The notes: a model not told the origin generated them from the sequence alone. A stretch of DNA of 64,000 bases from Cognatundibacterium aquatile (GCF_014699135.1 NZ_JACOFT010000002.1:620001-684000), one strand, 5' to 3'. Shown: positions 46,855 through 56,700, counted from the first letter of the stretch. Numbers and translations are program-made.

Positions 46855-46953
46855 TATCCGGCAGGCTGACGTTCTGCTGCGACGTCATTATTTTTAACCG
46901 AAGCGGGTCATCCACAAGAAGACCCACTTCCACCCAAATGAGCAATCACGATC

Positions 46954-48465
46954 ATGGATAACGCGACACTTCACACCTTACTCAATAGCATGGGAGTTGA
47001 TCTCCGCCATTATCAGGGAACCGAACTGCACAGCATTTCCCCTGTCGATGGCACGCTGCTCGCCAGTCTGGCTGCCGACTCCGCTGGACAAATAGATGCC
47101 CGCATCGGCCGTGCACAAGCTGCATTTCAGCAATGGCGACAAGTGCCGGCACCACGCCGCGGCGAGCTGGTGCGCCTGTTTGGTGACGAGTTACGCACAC
47201 ACAAAGAAGCGCTGGGCAAAATCGTCACGCTCGAAGCTGGCAAAATTCTGCAGGAAGGTCTGGGCGAAGTGCAGGAAATGATCGACATCTGCGATTTCGC
47301 TGTCGGGCTTTCGCGCCAGTTATATGGTCTGACCATCGCATCCGAACGTCCGGGACACAGGATGATGGAACAATGGCTACCACTGGGCGTGGTCGGCGTG
47401 ATTTCAGCGTTTAACTTCCCGGTCGCGGTCTGGGCATGGAATGCCACGCTGGCCTTTGTTTGCGGCGACAGCGTGATCTGGAAGCCATCAGAAAAAACGC
47501 CGCTGACCGCAATCGCTACCCACGCTTTATTTATGAAAGCCGTGGCCAGATTTGGCAGCGATGCACCCGAAGGTTTAGCCGAATTGATTATCGGCGGTCG
47601 TGATGCCGGTGCCAGCATGGTCGCCGATCCACGCATCGAACTCGTCAGCGCTACCGGCAGCACACGCATGGGAAAACAGGTCGCCGCCGTATGCTCGCAG
47701 CGACTCGCACGCAGCATACTGGAACTCGGCGGCAACAATGCGATGATCGTTGCGCCCAGCGCCGATCTGGAAATGGCAGTCCGTGCGATTACTTTCTCAG
47801 CGGTGGGTACAGCCGGACAACGCTGCACCACCCTGCGCCGCCTGTTCGTGCATGACAGCATCTACGACACACTGGTGCCACGCCTGCAGAAAATCTACGC
47901 TGACCTGCCTGTCGGCTCGCCACTGGAAAAAACCACGTTGGTCGGCCCTTTGATTGACCAGGCTGCATTTGAAGCAATGCAAAGTGCGCTGGCAATCGCC
48001 GTGGGCGAGCATGGCAAGGTTTACGGCGGCGAACGTATTACTATGTCCGGCTGCGAAGCCGGCTATTACGTACGCCCTGCCTTGGTTGAAATGCCAGCAC
48101 AAACGACAGCCATGCATCACGAAACCTTCGCCCCTATTCTGTACATCGTGCGCTATCACGATCTGGCACAGGCGATCGAATGGAATAACGCGGTTCCGCA
48201 AGGTTTATCCTCTGCGATTTTCACCACCGACATGCGTGAAGCGGAAACCTTCGTCTCGGCAACTGGCAGTGATTGCGGTATCGCGAATGTGAATATCGGC
48301 CCGTCGGGTGCGGAAATCGGCGGGGCTTTTGGCGGCGAAAAAGATACCGGCGGCGGTCGTGAATCTGGTTCTGATGCGTGGAAAGCCTATATGCGCCGCA
48401 CGACCAATACCTTTAATTACAGCAACTCGCTGCCGCTGGCGCAGGGAATCAGCTTCGATATCTGA
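46954..48465 (+). CDS. ALDH7-type aldehyde dehydrogenase (aminoadipate semialdehyde dehydrogenase-like)
   Basis: A 503-residue dehydrogenase of the antiquitin/ALDH7 (AmaB/PcD) type. Motifs: GVVGVISAFNFPVAVWAWN (coenzyme and Asn), WKPSEKTPLTA, ELGGNNAMIV with the general base Glu, and the catalytic Cys in GTAGQRCTTLRR. The N-terminal pattern and the end FNYSNSLPLAQGISFDI match ALDH7 members that oxidise alpha-aminoadipate semialdehyde. It probably follows the saccharopine-dehydrogenase-like enzyme in lysine breakdown. Confidence 0.93.
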   Translation: MDNATLHTLLNSMGVDLRHYQGTELHSISPVDGTLLASLAADSAGQIDARIGRAQAAFQQWRQVPAPRRGELVRLFGDELRTHKEALGKIVTLEAGKILQEGLGEVQEMIDICDFAVGLSRQLYGLTIASERPGHRMMEQWLPLGVVGVISAFNFPVAVWAWNATLAFVCGDSVIWKPSEKTPLTAIATHALFMKAVARFGSDAPEGLAELIIGGRDAGASMVADPRIELVSATGSTRMGKQVAAVCSQRLARSILELGGNNAMIVAPSADLEMAVRAITFSAVGTAGQRCTTLRRLFVHDSIYDTLVPRLQKIYADLPVGSPLEKTTLVGPLIDQAAFEAMQSALAIAVGEHGKVYGGERITMSGCEAGYYVRPALVEMPAQTTAMHHETFAPILYIVRYHDLAQAIEWNNAVPQGLSSAIFTTDMREAETFVSATGSDCGIANVNIGPSGAEIGGAFGGEKDTGGGRESGSDAWKAYMRRTTNTFNYSNSLPLAQGISFDI

Positions 48466-48488
48466 ATCAGGGTTTGCCTCCAGCCTTC

Positions 48489-48518
48489 AGCCTCGGCTAT
48501 GTTGCCGGGGCTTTTTTT
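48489..48518 (+). terminator. Rho-independent terminator after the ALDH7 gene
   Basis: AGCCTCGGC (48489-48497) pairs with GCCGGGGCT (48504-48512) with one mismatch, followed by T7. Confidence 0.85.
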
Positions 48519-48603
48519 CAGGATGAGACAGACCAGATTGAGAGTGCCGAATACGCCGCCCAGTCCAACGCAGATGCTTAAAAGCCTTTGCAATCAGCAA
48601 AAT

Positions 48604-48675
48604 ATACTGGGGTGAGTATATTTAAAAGCCCAGACTTTACGCGGACATTCGCCGTAAAATCACACATACTCCCCC
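48604..48675 (+). repeat. Dispersed intergenic repeat, copy E
   Basis: Head ATACT-GGGGTG-AGTAT (48604-48619), body TTTAAAAGCCC plus a CGGACATT core, and half site ATACTCCCCC at 48666-48675. It ends 27 bases before the VF530 gene start, inside what must be its promoter or leader. Confidence 0.85.
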
Positions 48676-48702
48676 TTATTGGCATAAATATTGGCATATA
48701 TC

Positions 48703-48903
48703 ATGGAAAAACGCAGCCTCGACGGCATTACCCTAGAGCAAATTCTTCACCATCTGGTCGATCAGTATGGCTGGGAAGTATTAGGGCAAAAAATCCCGGT
48801 GCGCTGCTTCATTTTCGATCCGAGTGTAAAATCGAGCCTGAAATTTTTACGCAAAACGCCGTGGGCACGCGAAAAAGTCGAACAGCTATTTCTGCAATCC
48901 TGA
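48703..48903 (+). CDS. VF530 family (DUF2132) small DNA-binding protein
   Basis: A 66-residue protein almost entirely made of the VF530 domain: [49 protein letters not shown]. Family members are annotated as DNA-binding from structural work, with unknown biological role. ATG 48703 gives the expected N-terminus. Confidence 0.9.
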   Translation: MEKRSLDGITLEQILHHLVDQYGWEVLGQKIPVRCFIFDPSVKSSLKFLRKTPWAREKVEQLFLQS

Positions 48904-48974
48904 TCTGCGCTGACATTTGCGCCAAGCCGTGACAAACGCTGCACCTTCCCCGCCATCGCAAAAAAAGCCCTTGC

Positions 48975-49003
48975 CTGACAGAATTACTCAAGTTTGCTAT
49001 ACT
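48975..49003 (+). promoter_or_regulatory. isc operon promoter with overlapping dyad (candidate IscR site)
   Basis: CTGACA (48975-48980), a 17-base spacer, TATACT (48998-49003). A perfect dyad TCAAGT-N7-ACTTGA (48988-49006) overlaps the spacer and -10, where an IscR type 1 site would give autorepression. Confidence 0.7.
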
Positions 49004-49068
49004 TGATCAAAATGCTCAACAACTCAGGGCATTCAGGAATTTCTGTCTCAGGCACCAGGAGCTAGCGT

Positions 49069-49551
49069 ATGCGCCTCACTACTAAAGGACGTTTTGCCGT
49101 TACGGCAATGATTGATCTGGCATTGCGTCAGGACAAGGGTCCTGTCACGCTCGCCGGCATCAGCCAACGTCAGGACATTTCCCTGTCCTATCTCGAACAG
49201 CTGTTTGGCAAACTGCGCCGACATGAAATCGTCGAATCGGTGCGCGGCCCCGGCGGCGGCTACAATCTTGCCCGCAAAGCACAACAGGTCACGGTGGCAG
49301 ACATTATTATTGCCGTTGATGAGCCGCTCGATGCCACACAATGCGGCGGTAAAGGCAGTTGTCACGGCAGCGATCATGAAAATGGTCTGCACTGTATGAC
49401 GCATGATTTATGGGCGACGCTGAACGCTAAAATGGTCGATTATCTTGACTCAGTTTCCCTGCAGGATCTGGTCAATCAGCAAAAACAGAAAATCTCGGAA
49501 AACCAGGTCGTTGTCGTGCGTCAGCCGCATGCCAATCACACTGCTACTTGA
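49069..49551 (+). CDS. iscR: Fe-S cluster-responsive regulator IscR
   Basis: Rrf2-family regulator of 160 residues with the winged helix MRLTTKGRFAVTAMIDLAL...SYLEQLFGKLRRHEIVESVRGPGGGY. The cluster-binding cysteines appear as CGGKGSC and, 10 residues later, C in LHCMTHDLW; the second gap is longer than in E. coli IscR. The holo form should repress the isc operon. It is the first gene of the operon, 16 bases before iscS. Confidence 0.96.
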   Translation: MRLTTKGRFAVTAMIDLALRQDKGPVTLAGISQRQDISLSYLEQLFGKLRRHEIVESVRGPGGGYNLARKAQQVTVADIIIAVDEPLDATQCGGKGSCHGSDHENGLHCMTHDLWATLNAKMVDYLDSVSLQDLVNQQKQKISENQVVVVRQPHANHTAT

Positions 49552-49567
49552 ATATTTGGAGTCTTGA

Positions 49568-50821
49568 ATGAATGCCCCTTTAGAACAAAGCTTGCTCGAT
49601 ACGCTGAAAACACCGCATTTTCCGATTTACATGGATTACTCGGCGACAACACCGGTTGATCCGCGTGTTGCCGACAAAATGATCCCGTTTCTGCGTGCCC
49701 AGTACGGCAATCCTGCATCCCGCAGTCACATGTACGGCTGGGATGCCGAAGCTGCGGTTGAAGAAGCACGCGGCAATGTCGCAGCACTGGTCAACGCTGA
49801 CCCACGCGAAATCATCTGGACATCCGGCGCAACTGAAAGTAACAACCTTGCGTTAAAAGGTGCAGCGCATTTCTATAAGGCCAAAGGCAAGCACATTATT
49901 ACGGTGAAAACCGAGCACAAAGCCGTGCTCGATACTGTGCGCGAACTGGAACGTCAGGGTTTTGAAGCTACCTACCTGCAACCGCAGGACAATGGCCTGA
50001 TCACAGTCGAGCAATTAAAAGCCGCGATCCGCCCCGATACGATTCTGGTGTCGGTGATGTGGGTGAATAATGAAATCGGCGTGGTTCAGCCTATCGCTGA
50101 AATTGGTGAACTGTGCCGCGAAAAAGGCATCGTTTTTCATTCAGACGCAGCACAGGCAACCGGCAAAGTTGAAATCGATCTGGAAAAAGTCAAAGTCGAT
50201 CTGGTGTCTTTTTCTGCGCATAAAACGTATGGCCCGAAAGGCATAGGTGCCTTGTACATTCGCCGCAAACCACGCGTGCGCCTCGAAGCGCAAATGCACG
50301 GTGGCGGTCATGAACGCGGCTTCCGTTCCGGTACTCTGGCTCCGCATCAATGCGTAGGCATGGGCGAAGCCTTCCGTATCGCAAAAGAAGAAATGCAAAG
50401 CGAGCTGGCACATGTACGCGCCATGCGCGATCGTCTGGCCAAAGGGCTGAATGAAATCGAAGAAACCTATGTGAATGGTGATATGGCGCACCGTGTTCCG
50501 CATAATCTGAACGTCAGCTTCAACTACGTTGAGGGTGAATCTCTGATCATGGCGGTCAAAGATATCGCCGTTTCATCCGGTTCCGCATGTACTTCCGCCA
50601 GCCTGGAACCATCGTATGTATTACGCGCACTGGGTCGCAGCGATGAACTCGCGCACAGCTCGATACGCTTTACGATCGGTCGTTTCACTACCGAAGAAGA
50701 CATTGATTTCGCGATCAATCTGCTGAAAACAAAAGTAGAAAAACTGCGCGAATTATCACCACTGTGGGATATGTACAAAGAAGGCATCGATATCTCGACA
50801 ATTCAGTGGGCAGCACACTAA
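49568..50821 (+). CDS. iscS: Cysteine desulfurase IscS
   Basis: PLP enzyme that removes sulfur from cysteine for cluster assembly on IscU. The 417-residue protein has [14 protein letters not shown], the PLP lysine in [16 protein letters not shown] and the active-site Cys loop [17 protein letters not shown]. About 13 extra N-terminal residues precede the usual start as compared with the E. coli protein. Confidence 0.98.
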   Translation: MNAPLEQSLLDTLKTPHFPIYMDYSATTPVDPRVADKMIPFLRAQYGNPASRSHMYGWDAEAAVEEARGNVAALVNADPREIIWTSGATESNNLALKGAAHFYKAKGKHIITVKTEHKAVLDTVRELERQGFEATYLQPQDNGLITVEQLKAAIRPDTILVSVMWVNNEIGVVQPIAEIGELCREKGIVFHSDAAQATGKVEIDLEKVKVDLVSFSAHKTYGPKGIGALYIRRKPRVRLEAQMHGGGHERGFRSGTLAPHQCVGMGEAFRIAKEEMQSELAHVRAMRDRLAKGLNEIEETYVNGDMAHRVPHNLNVSFNYVEGESLIMAVKDIAVSSGSACTSASLEPSYVLRALGRSDELAHSSIRFTIGRFTTEEDIDFAINLLKTKVEKLRELSPLWDMYKEGIDISTIQWAAH

Positions 50822-50905
50822 GGCAGCACGTTCATTAACATATCCGGATTCTGGTGATATTGTTCACCAGAGAGAACGAACAGTAAAAAATTCAGGAGCA
50901 TCATC

Positions 50906-51292
50906 ATGGCATACTCAGATAAAGTTTTAGATCACTACGAACATCCACGCAACGTCGGCGCATTTGAAAAAGGCGACGAAACGGTTGGCACCGGTATGGT
51001 AGGCGCGCCTGCCTGCGGCGACGTAATGAAACTGCAAATTAAAGTCGGCGCGGATGGCGTGATTGAAGATGCAAAATTCAAAACTTATGGCTGCGGCTCT
51101 GCGATTGCTTCATCATCGCTCGTCACCGAATGGGTAAAAGGCAAAACGCTGGATCAGGCGCTGGAAATCAAAAATACAGCGATTGCAGAAGAACTTGCTT
51201 TGCCGCCGGTCAAGATCCACTGCTCAATTCTGGCGGAAGATGCGATCAAAGCTGCAGTGCTGGATTACAAAAACAAGCACGGCGCGCAATAA
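50906..51292 (+). CDS. iscU: Fe-S cluster scaffold IscU
   Basis: A 128-residue scaffold with the three cluster cysteines in GAPACGDVM, TYGCGSAIASSS and KIHCSILAEDAI, and the LPPVK motif recognised by HscA. Third gene of the isc operon. Confidence 0.98.
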   Translation: MAYSDKVLDHYEHPRNVGAFEKGDETVGTGMVGAPACGDVMKLQIKVGADGVIEDAKFKTYGCGSAIASSSLVTEWVKGKTLDQALEIKNTAIAEELALPPVKIHCSILAEDAIKAAVLDYKNKHGAQ

Positions 51293-51388
51293 GCAAACCA
51301 GCAGCGAAGCATCAATCAGTATCAACAACGCAGCATCAGGCTTGACTATAAATACGGCAGCGGTGCTGCCGTAGAGATTGGAAATACC

Positions 51389-51712
51389 ATGGCAATCACA
51401 CTGACAGAAAAAGCAGCAAAACACGTTTCCCGTTATATGGAGCGTCGCGGCAAAGGCATAGGCCTGCGCTTTGGCGTACGCACGACCGGTTGCTCAGGCA
51501 TGGCGTATAAACTCGAATACGTTGATGAAGTCGGCAGTGATGATCAGGTGTTTGAATCTCACGGTGTCAAGGTGTTTGTCGATCCGAAAAGCCTGCCTTA
51601 CATTGACGGTACTGAACTCGACTTCGCGCGCGAAGGCCTGAACGAAGGCTTTAAATTTTATAACCCGAATGTCAAGGATGAATGCGGTTGCGGTGAAAGC
51701 TTCCGGATTTAA
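51389..51712 (+). CDS. iscA: Fe-S assembly protein IscA
   Basis: A-type carrier of 107 residues with conserved cysteines in [11 protein letters not shown] and the C-terminal DECGCGESF. It lies 96 bases after iscU and 8 bases before hscB. Confidence 0.97.
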   Translation: MAITLTEKAAKHVSRYMERRGKGIGLRFGVRTTGCSGMAYKLEYVDEVGSDDQVFESHGVKVFVDPKSLPYIDGTELDFAREGLNEGFKFYNPNVKDECGCGESFRI

Positions 51713-51720
51713 GGTTCAGC

Positions 51721-52224
51721 ATGCAAAATCATTTTGAGCTGTTTCAATTGCCACAACAGTTCGCCGTAGATAGCGCACAACTCGACCGCGCTTATCGCGA
51801 GGTTCAGAACACCGTGCATCCGGACAAATTTGTGCAGGCCAGTGAAGCGGAAAAACGCGTTGCAATGCAATGGGCGACACACGCCAATGAGGCTTACCAG
51901 ACGCTGAAAAAACCGTTAAAACGCGCAACTTACCTCTGTCAATTACAGGGCGTTGATTTACAGACCGAATCCAATACGAGCATGCCTGCCGCCTTTCTGA
52001 TGCAGCAAATGGAATGGCGCGAAACGTTCGAAGACGCGCGTCATTCAAATAACATCAGCGCCCTGCTTGCACTCGAAAAAGAATTGCACGACGCACTGAA
52101 ATCAGCGCTGCAACAAGTTGGCTCAGCGCTTGATGCGCAGGACTACAAGGCAGCGACGTTACATATCCGCACCTGCATGTTTTTGGAAAAATTCATCGCC
52201 GATATTGCAGCGCTGGAAGAGTGA
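51721..52224 (+). CDS. hscB: Fe-S co-chaperone HscB
   Basis: J-domain co-chaperone of 167 residues with HPD in NTVHPDKFVQA and a C-terminal three-helix IscU-binding region. It recruits IscU to HscA. Confidence 0.97.
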   Translation: MQNHFELFQLPQQFAVDSAQLDRAYREVQNTVHPDKFVQASEAEKRVAMQWATHANEAYQTLKKPLKRATYLCQLQGVDLQTESNTSMPAAFLMQQMEWRETFEDARHSNNISALLALEKELHDALKSALQQVGSALDAQDYKAATLHIRTCMFLEKFIADIAALEE

Positions 52225-52287
52225 ATCCGAATAACCCGCGCATTCTTTGCGCCCATCTGATGGCTTGCCATCCACGCATATAACACC

Positions 52288-54153
52288 ATGGCTTTACTGC
52301 AGATTTCCGAACCCGGCATGTCCACCGCTCCACACCAGCACCGTCTGGCCGTCGGAATTGATCTTGGTACGACTAACTCTCTGGTCGCGACTGTACGCAA
52401 CAGTATCCCCGAAGTATTAAACGATGAAGAGGGACGCCCTTTACTTCCTTCTGTCGTACGCTATCTTCCGAATGGACATGCGCACATCGGCTTTAAAGCA
52501 CAGGCAGAACAAAGTAACGACCCAAAAAATACGATCGCGTCAGTCAAACGTTTTATGGGACGTGGCCTGAAAGATATTAGCCACGCCGAAAATCTTCCGT
52601 ATGACTTTATCGATGCGCCAGGCATGGTGCAACTCAGAACCATCGCCGGCATCAAAAGCCCGGTCGAAGTTTCCGCGCAAATTCTCGCAACGTTGCGCCA
52701 GCAAGCCGAAGATGCACTCGGCGATGATTTAGTCGGTGCCGTGATTACTGTTCCTGCTTATTTTGATGATGCACAACGGCAGGCAACCAAAGATGCGGCC
52801 AAGCTGGCTGGCCTCAATGTATTGCGGTTGCTGAATGAGCCGACCGCCGCCGCGATTGCGTATGGTCTGGATAATGCATCGGAAGGCACATATGCGGTCT
52901 ATGACCTCGGCGGCGGCACTTTCGATATTTCGATACTGAAAATGAGCAAGGGTGTATTTGAAGTTTTATCGACCGGTGGCGACTCTGCACTCGGCGGCGA
53001 TGACTTTGACCATCGCCTGTTTTGCTGGATTTTGCAGGAATCCCAGCTGGCGCCATTATCCGACGAAGATACCAGCACACTGATGATCAAGGCACGTGAA
53101 GCCAAAGAGATTCTATCCAGCAAAACCAGCACTTATATCGATGCCAAGCTGAATTCAGGCGAAAGCGTACATCTGCAGATCAGCGCCGCGCAATTCTCGG
53201 AAATGACGCAGAATCTGGTTTTGAAAACCATCACACCGTGCCGCAAAGCGCTGCGCGATGCCGGTTTGTCGGCTGACGACATCGACGGCGTCGTGCTGGT
53301 CGGCGGTGCCACGCGTATGCCGCATGTGCGCAAAGCGGTCGGTGAATTTTTCCATACAACGCCGCTGGCCAATATCGATCCGGATAAAGTGGTCGCCCTC
53401 GGTGCCGCAATACAGGCCAATCTGCTGGCGGGTAATCGCGCTGCTGGCGACGACTGGTTGCTGCTGGATGTGATTCCACTGTCGCTGGGCGTGGAAACCA
53501 TGGGTGGACTAGCGGAAAAAGTCATTCCGCGCAATTCGACGATTCCTTGCGCCCGCGCGCAAGAATTCACGACGTTCAAAGATGGCCAGACCGCGATGGC
53601 AATTCATATCGTACAAGGCGAACGTGAACTGGTCAGCGACTGCCGCTCACTGGCGCGTTTCGAGTTACGCGGTATTCCACCAATGGCTGCGGGTGCTGCG
53701 CGCATCCGGATTACGTATCAAGTTGATGCCGACGGCCTGTTATCGGTCTCAGCGCGTGAATTGCGCTCCGGCGTTGAAGCGACGATCACCGTCAAGCCTT
53801 CGTACGGCCTTGCCGACGACGACATCACGCGCATGTTGCAAGATTCGTTCAGTTCCGCTGATCAGGACATGCAACAAAGAGCATTGCGCGAAGAACAGGT
53901 TGAAGCAGAAAGAATTTTGCTGGCAACCCAATCGGCGTTAGAGGCAGATCGCCATCTGATTTCAGAAGCAGAATACGACACGATCTCGCAGTTGATGCAA
54001 CAAGTAAAAAATCTGGCACAGCAAGACGATCATCAGGCTTTACATAACGCGATTACTGCTCTGGCGCATGGCACCGAAGAATTCGCCGCCCGCCGCATGG
54101 ATCAGAGCGTACGTTCAGCTCTGGCTGGAAAAAAACTTGACGAGATCGCCTGA
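52288..54153 (+). CDS. hscA: Fe-S assembly chaperone HscA
   Basis: Specialised Hsp70 of 621 residues. The start [10 protein letters not shown] matches E. coli HscA. ATPase motifs [24 protein letters not shown] and [14 protein letters not shown] are present, followed by the substrate-binding domain. It works with HscB to release clusters from IscU. Confidence 0.98.
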   Translation: MALLQISEPGMSTAPHQHRLAVGIDLGTTNSLVATVRNSIPEVLNDEEGRPLLPSVVRYLPNGHAHIGFKAQAEQSNDPKNTIASVKRFMGRGLKDISHAENLPYDFIDAPGMVQLRTIAGIKSPVEVSAQILATLRQQAEDALGDDLVGAVITVPAYFDDAQRQATKDAAKLAGLNVLRLLNEPTAAAIAYGLDNASEGTYAVYDLGGGTFDISILKMSKGVFEVLSTGGDSALGGDDFDHRLFCWILQESQLAPLSDEDTSTLMIKAREAKEILSSKTSTYIDAKLNSGESVHLQISAAQFSEMTQNLVLKTITPCRKALRDAGLSADDIDGVVLVGGATRMPHVRKAVGEFFHTTPLANIDPDKVVALGAAIQANLLAGNRAAGDDWLLLDVIPLSLGVETMGGLAEKVIPRNSTIPCARAQEFTTFKDGQTAMAIHIVQGERELVSDCRSLARFELRGIPPMAAGAARIRITYQVDADGLLSVSARELRSGVEATITVKPSYGLADDDITRMLQDSFSSADQDMQQRALREEQVEAERILLATQSALEADRHLISEAEYDTISQLMQQVKNLAQQDDHQALHNAITALAHGTEEFAARRMDQSVRSALAGKKLDEIA

Positions 54154-54207
54154 TTTTCGCCGCATCGCCATCGGCTAACACTGACTGAAACTGAGACTGA
54201 GACTGAC

Positions 54208-54546
54208 ATGCCACAAATTATCGTTCTGCCCCACCCTCAACTCTGCCCGGAAGGCACCGTGATCGACGCGCCGGAAGGAAAATCACTGTGTGAGGCATTG
54301 GTTGAAAGCGATGTTGAAATCGAACATGCGTGTGAAATGTCATGCGCCTGCACCACATGCCACGTAGTAATTCGTGAAGGCTTCCAGTCACTGAATGCAT
54401 CGTCTGACGATGAAGAAGACTTACTCGACGCCGCCTGGGGACTCGAAGCAACTTCACGCCTGTCCTGCCAGGTCAAACTAGGGAAACAGGACATCACGAT
54501 AGAGATTCCGAAATACACGATCAATCACGCTCGCGAAAATCATTAA
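54208..54546 (+). CDS. fdx: 2Fe-2S ferredoxin, ISC type
   Basis: A 112-residue ferredoxin with the cluster motif CEMSCACTTC and a fourth Cys in SRLSCQVKLG. It supplies electrons for ISC assembly. The 30 bases before the start contain a short ACTGA-type direct repeat. Confidence 0.97.
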   Translation: MPQIIVLPHPQLCPEGTVIDAPEGKSLCEALVESDVEIEHACEMSCACTTCHVVIREGFQSLNASSDDEEDLLDAAWGLEATSRLSCQVKLGKQDITIEIPKYTINHARENH

Positions 54547-54562
54547 ACATCAGGTGAACGCC

Positions 54563-54757
54563 ATGAAATGGTCTGAGACACACCGTATTGCTGAAGCTTT
54601 ATACGATCAATTTCCGGATATTGATCCGCTAACCTTGCGCTTCACGGATTTGCACAACCTGATCGTCGATCTTGCAGAGTTTGACGATGACCACGCCCGT
54701 GGCGGCGAAAAAGTCCTCGAAGCTATCCAGGCTGCCTGGATAGAAGAAGCCAAATAA
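54563..54757 (+). CDS. iscX: Fe-S assembly protein IscX
   Basis: A 64-residue acidic protein (MKWSETHRIAEALYDQFPDIDPLTLRFTDLHNLI..., AWIEEAK at the end) that binds iron and IscS. I chose ATG 54563, with AGGTGA upstream; a GTG three codons earlier is in frame. Last canonical gene of the isc operon. Confidence 0.96.
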   Translation: MKWSETHRIAEALYDQFPDIDPLTLRFTDLHNLIVDLAEFDDDHARGGEKVLEAIQAAWIEEAK

Positions 54758-54783
54758 AAGCTATTTGTTGCTATCACAACGCA

Positions 54784-54816
54784 ATGCATGTGAATTGCCC
54801 AAACAATCACATGCAT
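54784..54816 (+). terminator. Inverted repeat after iscX
   Basis: Perfect 10-bp stem ATGCATGTGA (54784-54793) with TCACATGCAT (54807-54816). It is not followed by a clean T-tract, so it may be a processing or factor-dependent end of the isc mRNA. Confidence 0.4.
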
Positions 54817-54995
54817 GTCTTGCTCAAAAACAAAAAACCTCTTAATATTTCCTGATTGTCTACCGATTTGCCGATGCAAAATCATGCGTCTCCGGTCACC
54901 CGGTTGACTCGTCTGACATTATGCTCAGGATCAATTCGCAGCAAGCGCAACTGGCCCCGGCATTCCACACAACTGTGACGTTCAAGGACATAGTA

Positions 54996-56609
54996 ATGCG
55001 GTTTCGAAACTTTCTTTCTTCCATCCGCAGCCGCATCACACTTCGCCTTGCCATTATCTTAGCGGTCGTTTTCGGTGTCGCAGTTCCTTCCGCCATTCTG
55101 GTTCCCTACCATCTGGGCACAATAGAAAGTGCAGCACGGATTCGCAATAACGAAGATCACAATCGTCTGGTTGATATTTTGTCTGTGATTCTGAGCGAAC
55201 CGTTATGGCAAATCACACCGGAAATCGCCAATATTTCCAGCGAAGTTGTTTATTCCGATCCGCGCGTTGCGAAGATCGAAGTCATCACCCTGCCAGACCG
55301 CAAAGAATTCATTAAAAATGACGTTCACATGCAAAACCAGGTGGGGCCATTCACCAGCATGGTTCGTGAGATCAAGCACGGCGGCCAGGTCATCGGTGAA
55401 GTCAAACTGACACTCGCTGAAGATTTACTGCGCGAAAGCCTGCGTTCTGACTTCCGCCGTTATGTGACAACCGCCGTGCTCTCATTATTTCTGGCAATCG
55501 TCTTTATTCTGATGGTATTGCAATGGCGTCTGGTGAAGCCAGTGCGCCTGCTGATGGACGAATCTGACCGTCTCGCCAATGGTGAACTTAACGCACCGAT
55601 CACCCTCAATCGTGAAGACGAACTGGGCCACCTCGCCACCAGTCTGGAAGTCACCCGTCAGGCACTCAAGCGCTCATTTGGCGAACTCGAAATCAAAAAC
55701 CAGCAATTACTGGAATACTCAGGCACGCTGGAATCCAAAGTACGGCAAAGAACGCAAGAGCTGGAGTCGGTCAATCGCAACCTTGAAGCCGCACTGCACA
55801 ATGTCAACACGGCGCAATCTGAGCTGGCAAGGGTAGAACGCATGGCGGCACTGGGTTCTATGGTGGCCGGTGTCGCGCATGAACTGAATACGCCGCTGGG
55901 TAACTGTTTGCTCGTTGCCAGCACACTGGAAGAAGAAACCCGTCAGTTGTTGAAAATGGTGGAAGACAACCAGATCAGGCGTTCCGACCTGACCCGTTAC
56001 GCCACCACCGCGCTGGACTCGTCCAAACTGTTATTGCGCGGCTTGCAGCAATCTGCTCATCTGGTCGGTGATTTCAAACAAGTGGCGGTCGATCAGTCGA
56101 GTGCACAACGGCGCACGTTTGGCCTGAAGGTCACGCTGCAGGAACTATCCGCACTGCTGCATTCTAGTTTGCGCAAAACACCCTTCACGCTGGAACTCGA
56201 TATCCCCGACGACATTCAGCTCAACAGCTATCCCGGCTTGCTGGGACAAGTGTTCACCAACCTCGTTAACAACTCTGTGATTCACGGGCTGGAAGGTCGC
56301 AGCCACGGCGTTATGCACTGCACTGCAGTCAAGCAAGGCGAGTTCGTCCTCATCATCTTTACCGATGACGGCAAAGGAATCCCTCCGGAAATCATCAATC
56401 GTATTTTCGAACCGTTTTTCACCACCAAGTTTGGTCAGGGCGGTAGTGGCCTGGGCCTGAGTATCACGTTTAACATTATCACCAATGTGCTTGGCGGCAC
56501 GATCCATGTCACCAGCAAACCAGATCAGGGTTCCCGCTTCGAAATCAGATTGCCCCTCATCGCACCGGGCGACCCCGATTCCAATGATCCATTGCTGACA
56601 GAGCGTTAA
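54996..56609 (+). CDS. Membrane sensor histidine kinase without adjacent response regulator
   Basis: A 537-residue kinase: membrane helix at about 16-40, a periplasmic sensor region (about 41-155), a second helix (about 157-176) and a HAMP-like region (LVKPVRLLMDESDRLANGEL). A coiled coil (about 225-280), H box GSMVAGVAHELNTPLGN (His295), N box FTNLVNNSVIHG, and G boxes DDGKGIP and GSGLGLSI follow. ATG 54996 was chosen with AAGGA upstream. No receiver protein lies nearby, so its partner is encoded elsewhere. It is about 240 bases from iscX and probably independent of isc. Confidence 0.9.
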   Translation: MRFRNFLSSIRSRITLRLAIILAVVFGVAVPSAILVPYHLGTIESAARIRNNEDHNRLVDILSVILSEPLWQITPEIANISSEVVYSDPRVAKIEVITLPDRKEFIKNDVHMQNQVGPFTSMVREIKHGGQVIGEVKLTLAEDLLRESLRSDFRRYVTTAVLSLFLAIVFILMVLQWRLVKPVRLLMDESDRLANGELNAPITLNREDELGHLATSLEVTRQALKRSFGELEIKNQQLLEYSGTLESKVRQRTQELESVNRNLEAALHNVNTAQSELARVERMAALGSMVAGVAHELNTPLGNCLLVASTLEEETRQLLKMVEDNQIRRSDLTRYATTALDSSKLLLRGLQQSAHLVGDFKQVAVDQSSAQRRTFGLKVTLQELSALLHSSLRKTPFTLELDIPDDIQLNSYPGLLGQVFTNLVNNSVIHGLEGRSHGVMHCTAVKQGEFVLIIFTDDGKGIPPEIINRIFEPFFTTKFGQGGSGLGLSITFNIITNVLGGTIHVTSKPDQGSRFEIRLPLIAPGDPDSNDPLLTER

Positions 56610-56621
56610 TCCGCCCCAAAT

Positions 56622-56700
56622 ATACTCCCCCCAGTATATAAAAAGCCCCAATATTGACGCTGAGATTTAGCGGTTTTTAGTGATTTACCGGGGGGAGTAT
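56622..56700 (+). repeat. Dispersed intergenic repeat, copy F
   Basis: Head ATACT-CCCCCC-AGTAT (56622-56637), body AAAAAGCCCC plus GACGCTGAGATTTA, and half site GGGGGGAGTAT ending at 56700. It starts 13 bases after the kinase stop and lies in the thyA upstream region. Confidence 0.9.
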
